Assembly (NCBI RefSeq): GCF_025515205.1
Contig: NZ_JAOPFX010000003.1
Span: forward strand, 473,946-537,945
Reading direction: 5' to 3'
From: Microbacterium fluvii
Lineage (GTDB): Bacteria > Actinomycetota > Actinomycetes > Actinomycetales > Microbacteriaceae
Length of the DNA stretch: 64,000 nt
The number at the start of each line of letters is the position of its first letter. The stretch's first letter is position 1. The position numbers were made by a program, and so were the translations under genes. Below the pieces are notes generated by a model. The model saw only the letters and a list, made by a program, of their open reading frames with translations. It searched no databases and was not told the origin of the DNA. Of this stretch, positions 8,765 through 16,852 are shown one piece after another.

Positions 8765-9409
8765 TCGCTCGGAGGTGGGGCCGGATCCCGCGTCACGGGC
8801 CTCGGCGAGGGCCTTCTCGCGGCGCGCGCGAGACACCAGCAGATACAGCACGGCACCGGCGAGCCCGATCACGACGATGCCGCCGATGACCCACGGCCAC
8901 GCCTGCCCGAAGGTGGTGTCGTCCGAGGCCGGCGCCGTCGTCGCAGTGGCGGAGGCCGAGGGCTCGGCGCTCGCGGACGGCTCGGCCGAGACCGACTCCG
9001 TCGGCGAAGCGGATGCCGAGGGCTGCGCACTCGCGGCGGCCACGGTGAATCCGAACTGCCCCGAGATCGGGTGGCCGTCGCTCGAGACCACCTTCCACAG
9101 CACCGTGATCTCTCCCGTGCCCGGCACCAGCGTCTGGGTGACGGTGTTGTCGACGACGATGGGCGAGCCGTCGAGCAGGTCGGTGCCCTCGGCATCGGTC
9201 ACGGCGATCTCGGTCGCCCCCTCGTCGGACGCGATATCGCCGCTGAAAGTCAGCGTGATCTCGGCGGGCGCCGCCTCGAGGGCTGCGCCATCGGCGGGGT
9301 CGGTCGAGAGCAGCTCGTCGTGCGCGCTGGCCGGCGCGGCCGAGAGCAGCACGCCGGCGATCGCCAGCAGGAGGGCGGCGAGCACGGTCGCGAGACGTGT
9401 GCGAGGCAT
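8762..9409 (-). CDS. CopC-domain copper-binding protein, membrane-anchored
   Basis: A 215-residue exported CopC/YobA-like protein. A signal peptide (1-29, ending APASA) precedes the mature N-terminus His30-Asp-Glu, and SSDGHPISG supplies Asp111 and His113; this His...Asp-x-His set is the canonical Cu(II) site of CopC proteins. A Ser/Ala/Glu-rich linker and one C-terminal membrane helix (about 170-195) follow, so the domain is displayed outside the cell. AAGGA precedes the ATG. No copD gene is adjacent. It is divergent from the Met/Cys-rich gene at 9529, which supports a copper role. Confidence 0.85.
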   Translation of the reverse strand: MPRTRLATVLAALLLAIAGVLLSAAPASAHDELLSTDPADGAALEAAPAEITLTFSGDIASDEGATEIAVTDAEGTDLLDGSPIVVDNTVTQTLVPGTGEITVLWKVVSSDGHPISGQFGFTVAAASAQPSASASPTESVSAEPSASAEPSASATATTAPASDDTTFGQAWPWVIGGIVVIGLAGAVLYLLVSRARREKALAEARDAGSGPTSER

Positions 9410-9473
9410 GTGAATTCCTTGTGACAACACGCTCTCGAGGGTATCGCGGGGTTCCGCGGTGCAGGCCCTCGGC

Positions 9474-9479
9474 CTAGCA
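9474..9479 (+). promoter_or_regulatory. -10 box TAGCAT of the Met/Cys-rich gene
   Basis: TAGCAT lies about 50 bases before the ATG at 9529, giving a leader of roughly 40 bases with GGAGGCG as ribosome binding site. The divergent copC-like gene reads from the other side of the same gap. Confidence 0.45.
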
Positions 9480-9528
9480 TGACGGCAAGAGGCGGGGCAC
9501 CTCCCGCCGCGTGACCCGGAGGCGAGTG

Positions 9529-9930
9529 ATGGACGCGATGATGATGGGCGCCATGTCGAAGGACATGATGTCGATGCCCGGGATGGAGTCGATGGACATG
9601 GCCGTGATGCAGGCGTGTATGGACGCCTGCTCGGCCTGCGAGCAGGCATGCACGATCTGCTCGACCCAGATGCACGACTGCGCGCCGGCCTGCATGAACT
9701 GCGCCGACATGTGCAACACGATGATGCGCTCGATGATGCGGATGCAGGGCATGACGCCGGCATCGATGATGGCCATGCTCGACGCCTGCATCGCCATGTG
9801 CCAGACCTGCATGGACATGTGCATGGAGCACGCCGACATGAGCGCCGTGTGCAAGATGTGCGCTCAGTCGTGCCAGGCCTGCATGGACGCCTGCATGGCC
9901 ATGAAGGACATGATGATGGCGTCGGCCTGA
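9529..9930 (+). CDS. Met/Cys-rich copper-storage-like protein (DUF326/Csp family)
   Basis: A 133-residue protein with 18 cysteines and, by my count, 37 methionines. The cysteines run in helical spacing (30, 34, 37, 41, 44, 51, 55, 58, 62, then 87, 91, 94, 98, 108, 111, 115, 118, 122), i.e. repeated CxxxC and CxxC steps that would line the inside of a four-helix bundle as in Csp copper-storage proteins, which hold many Cu(I) ions. There is no Sec or Tat signal, so it is probably cytosolic (Csp3-like). The Met-rich N-terminus (1-28) is unusual. ATG 9529 is preferred over GTG 9511 because GGAGGCG precedes it. Confidence 0.8.
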   Translation: MDAMMMGAMSKDMMSMPGMESMDMAVMQACMDACSACEQACTICSTQMHDCAPACMNCADMCNTMMRSMMRMQGMTPASMMAMLDACIAMCQTCMDMCMEHADMSAVCKMCAQSCQACMDACMAMKDMMMASA

Positions 9931-9954
9931 CCGACCAGGCGCCCGGGCCCCCGG

Positions 9955-9991
9955 TCGTTGAGCGAGGGCGCGCAGCGCCCGAGACGAAACG
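9955..9991. repeat. Intergenic palindrome TCGTTGAGCGA...GAGACGAAACG
   Basis: A stem GGGCGC/GCGCCC (9966-9971, 9975-9980) with imperfectly paired outer arms TCGTTGAGCGA and GAGACGAAACG. It sits between convergent genes. From memory, elements of this form (GTTGAGCGAG...GAGACGAAAC) are frequent in Microbacterium intergenic gaps; that is recall, not shown by this window. Confidence 0.5.
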
Positions 9992-9993
9992 CC

Positions 9994-10347
9994 TCAGCCG
10001 ATCAGCGCGATGTTGAAACGGCGGCTTCCCGCCGACAGCACGTCGTAGCGCGAATGCAGCGCCACCGGCGCGCCCGCGGTGAGTTGTGCCGCGGCGCCCT
10101 CGGCGTTCCAGAGCGCGACCGGCGCAGCATCCGCGATCCGGCGCACGACGACCTCGCCGGAGGCCTCGTCGACGCGCTCGACGATCGCGTCGACCCAGTC
10201 CGACGGGGTGGCCGCGGCCAGCCGCGCCTGGATGAGGTGCAGGGCGTGGCCGGGGGCGAAAGAAGAGCAGCGCTCGCCGTGGACGCACATGCACGCCGCA
10301 GCCTCACGCACCTGAAGGGGCGGGATGCGGTGGATGGGGGTCGACAC
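9994..10347 (-). CDS. Conserved hypothetical protein with CxCxxxxxC cluster
   Basis: I do not recognise this 117-residue protein. Its N-terminal third holds a cysteine/histidine cluster, ACMCVHGERC, that could bind a metal; the rest has a beta-rich appearance (VVVRRIADAAPVALW) and ends in ALIG. GTG 10347 is preferred because AGGAG lies at the right distance upstream and a TAGCCT box lies some 35 bases before it. It is convergent with the Met/Cys-rich gene; a shared metal role is only a guess from position. Confidence 0.65.
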   Translation of the reverse strand: MSTPIHRIPPLQVREAAACMCVHGERCSSFAPGHALHLIQARLAAATPSDWVDAIVERVDEASGEVVVRRIADAAPVALWNAEGAAAQLTAGAPVALHSRYDVLSAGSRRFNIALIG

Positions 10348-10532
10348 GATGGGCTCCTGCTCGATAAGTTCTATTACCCCCGTCAGGCTAGGCGCGTCAC
10401 CGCACGTCGGCATCCCGACCGACACACGGCGACACATACGGCCTCGCAGCTTCGGCGTGCCCCGCCGCGGCCGCGAATTGATCCGTTCTGCCGGTGGTCG
10501 ATGAACTAGGCTGGACCCCGAGGAGGCGCAGC

Positions 10533-11042
10533 GTGCAGGAGAATGACCGACCCGAACGGGACGATGTGCTGCGGGCGGCTGGGGGCGACTCCGACGCCGT
10601 GCGCGGTGAGCGCTCCTCCGACACGACGCAGACCTTCGGTCACGATTCCGACCTGTCGTTCGTGCCCTTCGGCGCCGAGCTCAGCCAGGCCGAGGTCGAG
10701 GCGATCGAGGCGCTGCCCTCGGGCGCCGCGCTGCTGATCGTGCGGTCGGGTCCCACCTCAGGGGCCCGCTACCTGCTCGACACCGACGTGACCACGGTGG
10801 GCCGTCACCCCGAGGCCGACATCTTCTTCGACGACGTCACTGTCTCGCGCCGTCACGCCGAGATCACCCGCACCGGCACGGTGTTCGAACTGGTCGACCA
10901 GCGCTCGCTCAACGGCACCTACGTCAACGGCGAACGCGCCGACCGCGCCGTGCTGCGCAACGGCTCCGAGCTGCGCGTCGGCAAGTTCCGCCTCAACTTC
11001 TTCGTCTCGCCCGCCGACCTTCCGCAGACGTCCGAAGGATGA
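10533..11042 (+). CDS. garA: FHA-domain regulator GarA/OdhI
   Basis: A 169-residue protein with an unstructured N-terminus and one FHA domain (about 85-155; VGRHPEADI, VSRRHAEI, SLNGTYVNG). Two adjacent threonines (31-32, in DTTQTF) sit where GarA and OdhI carry their kinase-phosphorylated TT pair. In those species the unphosphorylated form inhibits 2-oxoglutarate dehydrogenase and phosphorylation makes the FHA domain bind its own tail. GTG 10533 is set by GAGGAGG 6 bases upstream; a TAGGCT box precedes it. It overlaps the MerR gene downstream (ATGA), the same order as Rv1827-Rv1828. Confidence 0.93.
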   Translation: MQENDRPERDDVLRAAGGDSDAVRGERSSDTTQTFGHDSDLSFVPFGAELSQAEVEAIEALPSGAALLIVRSGPTSGARYLLDTDVTTVGRHPEADIFFDDVTVSRRHAEITRTGTVFELVDQRSLNGTYVNGERADRAVLRNGSELRVGKFRLNFFVSPADLPQTSEG

Positions 11043-11731
11043 TGGCGGCCGAACCCGCCCGCGAACGCTCGTCTTCCGCGGGGTATCTGAGCATCGGTCA
11101 AGTGCTGGCGCGGCTCTCGCCCGAGTTTCCAGGGCTGAGCGCGTCGAAGCTGCGCTTCTTGGAGTCGCAGGGGATCGTCACCCCGGTGCGCACCGAGTCG
11201 TCGTACCGCAAGTACTCGCCGGCGGACCTCGAGCGGGTGAGGCTCGCCCTCACGCTGCAGCGCGATCACTTCATGCCGCACAGCGTCATCCGCGACTTCC
11301 TCAACGAGCGCGACGCCGGCGGCGATGCCGGGGTGCCGACAGCGGCACCGCCCTCGATCGTCGCGACGGGGCGCCGCTACCGCCGCGACGAGCTGCTGCA
11401 CACCTCCGGTGCGACCGCCAAGCTGCTCGACGACGCTGTGAGCGCGGGGCTCGTGCCCGCCGCAGAGAGCTACGCCGACCAGTCGGTGGCGACGCTGCGG
11501 GCGCTGGTCGCCCTCGACCGGCACGGCATCGAGCCGCGGCACCTGCGCTCGATGCGCCAGAGCGCCGAGCGCGACGTCGCCCTCATCGCCTCGGCGCTCG
11601 CGCCGCTGCTGCGGCGCACCGACGGCGCCTCCCGCACGCGGGGCGCCGAGCTCGCGCCCGAGCTCGCGAAGCGGCTCGACGAGGTGCGTGCGGTGTTCGT
11701 GCGCACGGCGCTGGAGAAGCTGCTGGACTGA
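11039..11731 (+). CDS. ftsR: MerR-family regulator FtsR (Rv1828-like)
   Basis: A 230-residue MerR-type protein. The N-terminal helix-turn-helix (about 17-85) contains LSIGQVLARLSPEFP and SASKLRFLESQGIV, then SSYRKYSPADLERV, characteristic of the Rv1828/FtsR branch. A C-terminal effector-like region follows the linker. In Corynebacterium glutamicum the homologue activates ftsZ; ftsZ is at 42.7 kb here. The start overlaps the garA stop (ATGA), so the two are co-transcribed; a second ATG follows immediately at 11042. Confidence 0.88.
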   Translation: MMAAEPARERSSSAGYLSIGQVLARLSPEFPGLSASKLRFLESQGIVTPVRTESSYRKYSPADLERVRLALTLQRDHFMPHSVIRDFLNERDAGGDAGVPTAAPPSIVATGRRYRRDELLHTSGATAKLLDDAVSAGLVPAAESYADQSVATLRALVALDRHGIEPRHLRSMRQSAERDVALIASALAPLLRRTDGASRTRGAELAPELAKRLDEVRAVFVRTALEKLLD

Positions 11732-11827
11732 CCGCCGCGACACGCCGAGCCCGCTCGGCCGGATGTCGTTGCCCGAGGCCCGATGCTCATCTAGCGTGGG
11801 GATGATCCGATGAGAGAGGAGACGCGC

Positions 11828-12373
11828 GTGGACACTCGCGACGGCGCCGACGACAACAGCTTCGTCACCGAACTCCTCTTCACCGACGGTCTGCCGGCCA
11901 TGGACGACGAGGTGGGCTACCGCGGCGCGGTCGCCGCCCGCGCCGCCGGCATCACCTATCGCCAGCTCGACTACTGGGCCCGCACCGAGCTCGTCGAGCC
12001 GACCGTACGCGGCGCCTCCGGCTCGGGCTCGCAGCGCCTCTACGGCTTCCGCGACATCCTCGTGCTCAAGCTCGTCAAGCGTCTGCTCGACACCGGCATC
12101 TCGCTGCAGCAGATCCGCGTGGCCGTCGAGCAGCTTCGTGCCGCCGGCATCCGCGATCTCGCCGGCACGACCCTGATGAGCGACGGCGCCTCGGTGTACC
12201 TGTGCACCTCGAACGACGAGGTCATCGACCTCGTCAGCCGCGGTCAGGGCGTCTTCGGCATCGCCGTGGGCAAGGTGCTCACCGAGGTGGAGTCGAGCCT
12301 GCTCGACTTCGACCCGCAGCTGCCGGACCCCGTCGACGAGCTCGCCGCTCGCCGCGCGGCCCGCTCGGCCTGA
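11828..12373 (+). CDS. MerR-family regulator (Rv1830-like)
   Basis: A 181-residue MerR-type regulator. The DNA-binding part contains YRGAVAARAAGITYRQLDYW and SQRLYGFRDILVLKLVKRLLD; the rest matches the C-terminal region of Rv1830-type proteins (VYLCTSNDEVIDLVSRGQGVFGI). GTG 11828 is chosen because GAGAGGAG (11813-11820) precedes it; an in-frame ATG at 11810 lacks a site. A TAGCGT -10 box lies at 11792-11797 between the arms of a short inverted repeat, CTCATC/GATGAG. In mycobacteria Rv1829 lies between the two MerR genes; it is missing here. Confidence 0.88.
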   Translation: MDTRDGADDNSFVTELLFTDGLPAMDDEVGYRGAVAARAAGITYRQLDYWARTELVEPTVRGASGSGSQRLYGFRDILVLKLVKRLLDTGISLQQIRVAVEQLRAAGIRDLAGTTLMSDGASVYLCTSNDEVIDLVSRGQGVFGIAVGKVLTEVESSLLDFDPQLPDPVDELAARRAARSA

Positions 12374-12429
12374 CGCCCTCTCGGCCCGGCGCCTGAGCGC
12401 CTCGGCTCACTCTGGCGCGCCAGGTCGCC

Positions 12430-12461
12430 GCATCCGCTCCGTCGATCGATGACGCGGATGC
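12430..12461. terminator. Hairpin between convergent merR and parA genes
   Basis: GCATCCGC (12430-12437) pairs with GCGGATGC (12454-12461), enclosing the self-complementary ATCGAT region. There is no T tract. It lies between two gene ends. Confidence 0.55.
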
Positions 12462-12495
12462 CGAGAACCGGCCCGCGAGCGGGGCTCGGCGCCGC

Positions 12496-13317
12496 TCAGC
12501 GCTGGGTCGTCGAGCCGAACTCGTCGGGCACCGGGATGCGTCCGGTGCGGATCACGCGGTCCAGCAGCGCGTCGAAGTCGGCCGCGAGCTCCTGGGCGGA
12601 GTCGCCTGGCCAGATGTGCAGGGGCTTCGCGGCGCCCTGCGCCTGCTGCAGCGACGTGCGCTCGGGCAGCTGGGGGGAGAGCACGAGCGGACCGAACATG
12701 TCGCGCAGCTCTTTGATGCGGAACTGGTGCTCGATCGACTGCGGGCGCACGCGGTTGACGACGATGCCCAGCGGCTGCAGGCGCGGCGAGAGGCCGCGGC
12801 GGATCTCTTCGATGGCGCGGAGGGCACGGTCGGCGGCGGCCACCGAGAACAGGCCGGGCTCGGTGACCACGATGACGCGGTCGGACGCCGCCCACGCCGT
12901 GCGGGTGAGCGCGTTCAGCGACGGCGCGCAGTCGACCAGCACGAGGTCGTAGTCGGCCTCGATGGTCGCCAGGGCCTCTTCGAGCTTCCACACGTCGCGC
13001 ACCGAGGGGTGCGGGCCGTCGAAGTTGATCGCCGAGGGGCTTCCGATCATGACGTCGATCGTGCCGGGGTGCACCTTGGCCCACCCGCTGGAGGTGATGG
13101 CCTGACGGACCGTCTTCTCCTTGGGGTTGGCGAGCACATCGGCGACGTTGAGCCGCCCCGCGACCTGGATGTCCATGCCGGTCGAGACGTCGGACTGCGG
13201 GTCGAGGTCCACCACGAGCGTGCGAACCCCTCGCGCGAAAGCGGCGGAAGCGAGTCCCAGCGTCACGGTTGTCTTGCCGACCCCGCCTTTGAGCGAGCTG
13301 ACGGAGAGTACGTGCAC
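12496..13317 (-). CDS. ParA-family ATPase
   Basis: A 273-residue ParA/MinD-type ATPase. The deviant Walker A KGGVGKTTV is at residues 10-18, followed by VVDLDPQSD, and a switch region LVDCAPSLNALTR. It may be a positioning ATPase; no parB or parS is adjacent, so it is unlikely to be the chromosomal ParA, which normally sits by the origin. The GTG start has no ribosome binding site, and TAACGT lies 8 bases before it, suggesting a leaderless mRNA. It diverges from pyc, sharing a ~70-base control region. Confidence 0.9.
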   Translation of the reverse strand: MHVLSVSSLKGGVGKTTVTLGLASAAFARGVRTLVVDLDPQSDVSTGMDIQVAGRLNVADVLANPKEKTVRQAITSSGWAKVHPGTIDVMIGSPSAINFDGPHPSVRDVWKLEEALATIEADYDLVLVDCAPSLNALTRTAWAASDRVIVVTEPGLFSVAAADRALRAIEEIRRGLSPRLQPLGIVVNRVRPQSIEHQFRIKELRDMFGPLVLSPQLPERTSLQQAQGAAKPLHIWPGDSAQELAADFDALLDRVIRTGRIPVPDEFGSTTQR

Positions 13318-13325
13318 AAGGGTCT

Positions 13326-13331
13326 ACGTTA
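13326..13331 (-). promoter_or_regulatory. -10 box TAACGT of the parA-type gene
   Basis: On the minus strand TAACGT ends 8 bases before GTG 13317. The opposite-strand TAGGCT box of pyc starts 9 bases away, so the two promoters are back to back. Confidence 0.45.
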
Positions 13332-13339
13332 CCGTCCCC

Positions 13340-13345
13340 TAGGCT
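13340..13345 (+). promoter_or_regulatory. -10 box TAGGCT of pyc
   Basis: TAGGCT gives a leader of about 40 bases before ATG 13390, which has GAGAGG as its ribosome binding site. Confidence 0.5.
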
Positions 13346-13389
13346 GTGAGCACACTCAGCCCCACTGATGGAGCCCAGAGAGGTTGCGC

Positions 13390-16300
13390 ATGTTCCAGAA
13401 GATCCTTGTCGCCAACCGCGGAGAGATCGCGATCCGAGCCTTCCGAGCCGCCTTCGAGCTCGGGGCGCGCACCGTCGCGGTGTTCCCCTTCGAGGATCGC
13501 GGATCGCTGCACCGTCAGAAGGCCGACGAGTCCTACGAGATCGGCGAGACCGGGCACCCCGTGCGCGCGTATCTCGACGTCGACGAGATCATCCGGGTCG
13601 CGAAGGCGTCGGGCGCCGACGCCATCTACCCCGGCTACGGCTTCCTCTCCGAGAACCCCGAACTGGCCGAGAAGGCGGCGGCCAACGGCATCGCCTTCAT
13701 CGGGCCGCCGGCCTCGGTGCTCGAGATGGCCGGCAACAAGGTCACCGCCAAAGAGCACGCGATCGCCGCCGGCGTGCCGGTGCTGCGCTCCACCCCCGCC
13801 TCCGACGACGTCGACGCGCTCGTGGCGCAGTCCGACGAGATCGGCTTCCCGATCTTCGTCAAGGCCGTCGCCGGCGGCGGCGGACGAGGGATGCGGCGGG
13901 TCGAGGCCAAGGCGGAGCTCGCCCCCGCGATCGCCGAGGCCATGCGCGAGGCGGGGAGCGCCTTCGGCGACCCTCGGGTCTTCCTCGAGCAGGCCGTGCA
14001 GCGTCCCCGCCACGTCGAGGTGCAGATCCTCGCCGACGCCACCGGCGAGACGGTGCACCTGTTCGAGCGCGACTGCTCGGTGCAGCGGCGCCACCAGAAG
14101 GTCATCGAGATCGCGCCGGCGCCGAACCTCGACGACGGCATCCGCGCCGACCTGCACCGCTACGCCGTCGCCTTCGCGCGCTCCATCGGCTATGTCAACG
14201 CCGGCACCGTCGAGTTCCTGCTCGAGACGGCGGGCCCCCGCACCGGCGAGGTCGTCTTCATCGAGATGAACCCCCGCATCCAGGTCGAGCACACCGTGAC
14301 AGAAGAGGTCACCGACGTCGACCTCGTGCAGTCGCAGATGCGCATCGCCGCGGGCCAGACCCTGGCAGAGCTCGGACTCCACCAAGACGACATCCACCTG
14401 CGCGGCGCCGCCCTGCAGTGCCGCATCACCACGGAGGATCCCTCGCAGGGCTTCCGCCCCGACACCGGCCGCATCACGACCTACCGCTCGCCTGGCGGCG
14501 CCGGCATCCGCCTCGACGGCGGCACGACGGCCGCAGGATCCCAGATCAGCCCGCACTTCGACTCGATGCTGGCCAAGCTCAGCTGCCGCGGGCGCGACTT
14601 CCCCGCAGCCGTCGCGCGCGCGAAGCGGGCCCTCGCCGAGTTCCGCATCCGCGGGGTGTCGACCAACATCCCGTTCCTGCGCGCCGTGCTCGACGATCCC
14701 GCCTTCGTCGCCGGCGACCTCAGCACCTCGTTCATCGACGAGCGGCCGGAGCTGCTCACGAGCAACCCCTCGCGCGACAGGGCGACGAAGCTGCTCAACT
14801 GGCTCGCCGACGTGACGGTCAACCGCCCCTACGGCGAGAAGCCGCTGTCGGTCTCGCCCGGCAGCAAGCTGCCGGAGATCGACCTGCAGGCGGCACCCCC
14901 TGCGGGCAACCGCGACCGGCTGCGCGAGCTCGGCCCCGCCGGTTTCGCCCAGGCGCTGCGCGCGCAGACGGCGCTCGCGGTCACCGAGACCACCTACCGC
15001 GACGCGCACCAGTCGCTGCTGGCCACCCGCGTGCGCACCCGCGACCTCGTGCGCGTCGGGCCGCACGTCGCGCGCATGACGCCGCAGCTGCTGTCGGTGG
15101 AGGCATGGGGCGGGGCGACCTACGACGTCGCGCTGCGGTTCCTCGCCGAAGACCCGTGGGAGCGCCTCGAGGCGCTGCGCGATGCGATGCCCAACATCCC
15201 GATCCAGATGCTGCTCCGCGGCCGCAACACCGTCGGCTACACGCCGCGCCCGGTCGAGGTGACCGATGCGTTCGTGAAAGAGGCGGCATCCACCGGCATC
15301 GACATCTTCCGCATCTTCGACGCGCTCAACGACGTCTCGCAGATGACGCCCGCCGTGCGCGCGGTGCTCGAGACCGGCACGGCGGTGGCCGAGGTCGCCC
15401 TCTGCTACACGGGCGACCTGCTCGACCCCGCCGAGCCGCTCTACACCCTCGACTACTACCTGCGCCTGGCCGACGAGATCGTCGCCAGCGGCGCCCACAT
15501 CCTCGCGATCAAAGACATGGCGGGCCTGCTGCGCCCCGCGGCCGCCGCGAAGCTCGTGGCGGCGCTGCGGGAGCGGTTCGACCTTCCGGTGCACGTGCAC
15601 ACGCACGACACCGCGGGCGGCCAGCTCGCGACGCTGCTCGCCGCGAGCGCGGCGGGGGCGGATGCTGTCGACGCCGCAGCCGCACCGATGTCCGGCACGA
15701 CCAGCCAGCCCTCCCTGTCGGCCCTGGTGGCCGCCCTCGCCCACACCGAGCGCGACACGGGCCTCGACCTGCAGGCCGTCAGCGACCTCGAGCCGTACTG
15801 GGAGGCGGTGCGCCACCTCTACCGCCCGTTCGAGTCGGGCCTGCCCAGCCCGACCGGGCGCGTGTACCACCACGAGATCCCCGGCGGGCAGCTCTCGAAC
15901 CTGCGTCAGCAGGCGATCGCCCTGGGCATGGCCGACGACTTCGAGCGCATCGAAGACATGTATGCCGCCGCCGACCGCATCCTCGGCCGCATCCCGAAGG
16001 TGACGCCGTCGTCGAAGGTCGTGGGCGACCTTGCCCTCGCGCTCGTCGCCGCCAAGGCCGACCCCGCGGACTTCGAGCAGAACCCGCAGAACTACGACAT
16101 CCCCGACTCGGTCGTGGGGTTCATGGCCGGCGAGCTCGGCGATCTGCCCGGCGGCTGGCCGGAGCCCTTCCGCTCGAAGGTGCTCGCCGGCAAGGAGGTC
16201 TCGATCGAGATCCAGCCGATCACCGCCGAGGAATCGGAGGGCCTCGCCGGCGACACCCCGACCCGACGCCGCACGCTCAACAGGCTGATGTTCCCCGCTC

Positions 16301-16797
16301 CGGCGCGCGAGTTCGAGCGCAACCGCGACACCTACGGCGACCTCTCGGCCCTCGGCACCCCCGACTACCTCTACGGCCTCAAGCCTGGCGAAGAGCACGT
16401 CGCAGAGATCGATCCGGGCGTGCAGCTGTACGTCGGACTCGAGGCGATCGGCGAGGCCGACGCCAAGGGCATGCGCACCGTCATGACGACCCTCAACGGT
16501 CAGCTGCGGCCGGTGTTCGTGCGCGACCGCTCGATCAAGGTCGAGACCCGCCAGGTCGAGAAGGCCGACACCTCCAAGCCCGGTCAGGTGGCAGCCCCCT
16601 TCTCCGGCGCCGTGACCCTCAAGGTCGCCGTCGGCGACGAGGTGACGGCGGGGCGGCCTGTCGCCTCGATCGAGGCGATGAAGATGGAGGCCGCCATCAC
16701 GGCGCCCGTCGACGGGGTCGTCGAACGGCTGGCGATCGGGCCCACGGCGCAGGTCGACGCGGGCGATCTGTTGGTCGTGATCCGCCCCTCCCAGTAG
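13390..16797 (+). CDS. pyc: Pyruvate carboxylase
   Basis: A 1135-residue single-chain pyruvate carboxylase, which makes oxaloacetate from pyruvate, bicarbonate and ATP. The biotin carboxylase part (1-450) has ILVANRGEIAIR and the ATP-grasp GGGGRGMRRV; the carboxyltransferase part (about 530-800) starts with VTETTYRDAHQSLLATR; the biotin carrier domain at the C-terminus has EAMKMEA with the biotinylated lysine. Length is normal. ATG 13390 follows GAGAGG at 6 bases; the TTG two codons earlier is less likely. The TAG stop forms part of a -10 box for the next gene. Confidence 0.96.
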   Translation: MFQKILVANRGEIAIRAFRAAFELGARTVAVFPFEDRGSLHRQKADESYEIGETGHPVRAYLDVDEIIRVAKASGADAIYPGYGFLSENPELAEKAAANGIAFIGPPASVLEMAGNKVTAKEHAIAAGVPVLRSTPASDDVDALVAQSDEIGFPIFVKAVAGGGGRGMRRVEAKAELAPAIAEAMREAGSAFGDPRVFLEQAVQRPRHVEVQILADATGETVHLFERDCSVQRRHQKVIEIAPAPNLDDGIRADLHRYAVAFARSIGYVNAGTVEFLLETAGPRTGEVVFIEMNPRIQVEHTVTEEVTDVDLVQSQMRIAAGQTLAELGLHQDDIHLRGAALQCRITTEDPSQGFRPDTGRITTYRSPGGAGIRLDGGTTAAGSQISPHFDSMLAKLSCRGRDFPAAVARAKRALAEFRIRGVSTNIPFLRAVLDDPAFVAGDLSTSFIDERPELLTSNPSRDRATKLLNWLADVTVNRPYGEKPLSVSPGSKLPEIDLQAAPPAGNRDRLRELGPAGFAQALRAQTALAVTETTYRDAHQSLLATRVRTRDLVRVGPHVARMTPQLLSVEAWGGATYDVALRFLAEDPWERLEALRDAMPNIPIQMLLRGRNTVGYTPRPVEVTDAFVKEAASTGIDIFRIFDALNDVSQMTPAVRAVLETGTAVAEVALCYTGDLLDPAEPLYTLDYYLRLADEIVASGAHILAIKDMAGLLRPAAAAKLVAALRERFDLPVHVHTHDTAGGQLATLLAASAAGADAVDAAAAPMSGTTSQPSLSALVAALAHTERDTGLDLQAVSDLEPYWEAVRHLYRPFESGLPSPTGRVYHHEIPGGQLSNLRQQAIALGMADDFERIEDMYAAADRILGRIPKVTPSSKVVGDLALALVAAKADPADFEQNPQNYDIPDSVVGFMAGELGDLPGGWPEPFRSKVLAGKEVSIEIQPITAEESEGLAGDTPTRRRTLNRLMFPAPAREFERNRDTYGDLSALGTPDYLYGLKPGEEHVAEIDPGVQLYVGLEAIGEADAKGMRTVMTTLNGQLRPVFVRDRSIKVETRQVEKADTSKPGQVAAPFSGAVTLKVAVGDEVTAGRPVASIEAMKMEAAITAPVDGVVERLAIGPTAQVDAGDLLVVIRPSQ

Positions 16798-16800
16798 CCT
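16795..16800 (+). promoter_or_regulatory. -10 box TAGCCT made from the pyc stop codon
   Basis: The pyc TAG stop starts TAGCCT, placed about 52 bases before the TTG start at 16853. This gives a leadered transcript with CTTGGAGTG as ribosome binding site. Confidence 0.45.
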
Positions 16801-16852
16801 GGAGGGCGGTGGCCAGAGCCGCCCGCCCGAATTCCCCTTGGAGTGACACGCC

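Noticed and set aside
9250..9831. Very His-rich reading frame on the minus strand opposite the Met/Cys-rich gene
   Set aside because: Histidine codons CAT/CAC are the complement of the ATG/GTG-type words in the sense gene, so a Met-rich gene casts a His-rich shadow. It has no ribosome site and overlaps the copC start.
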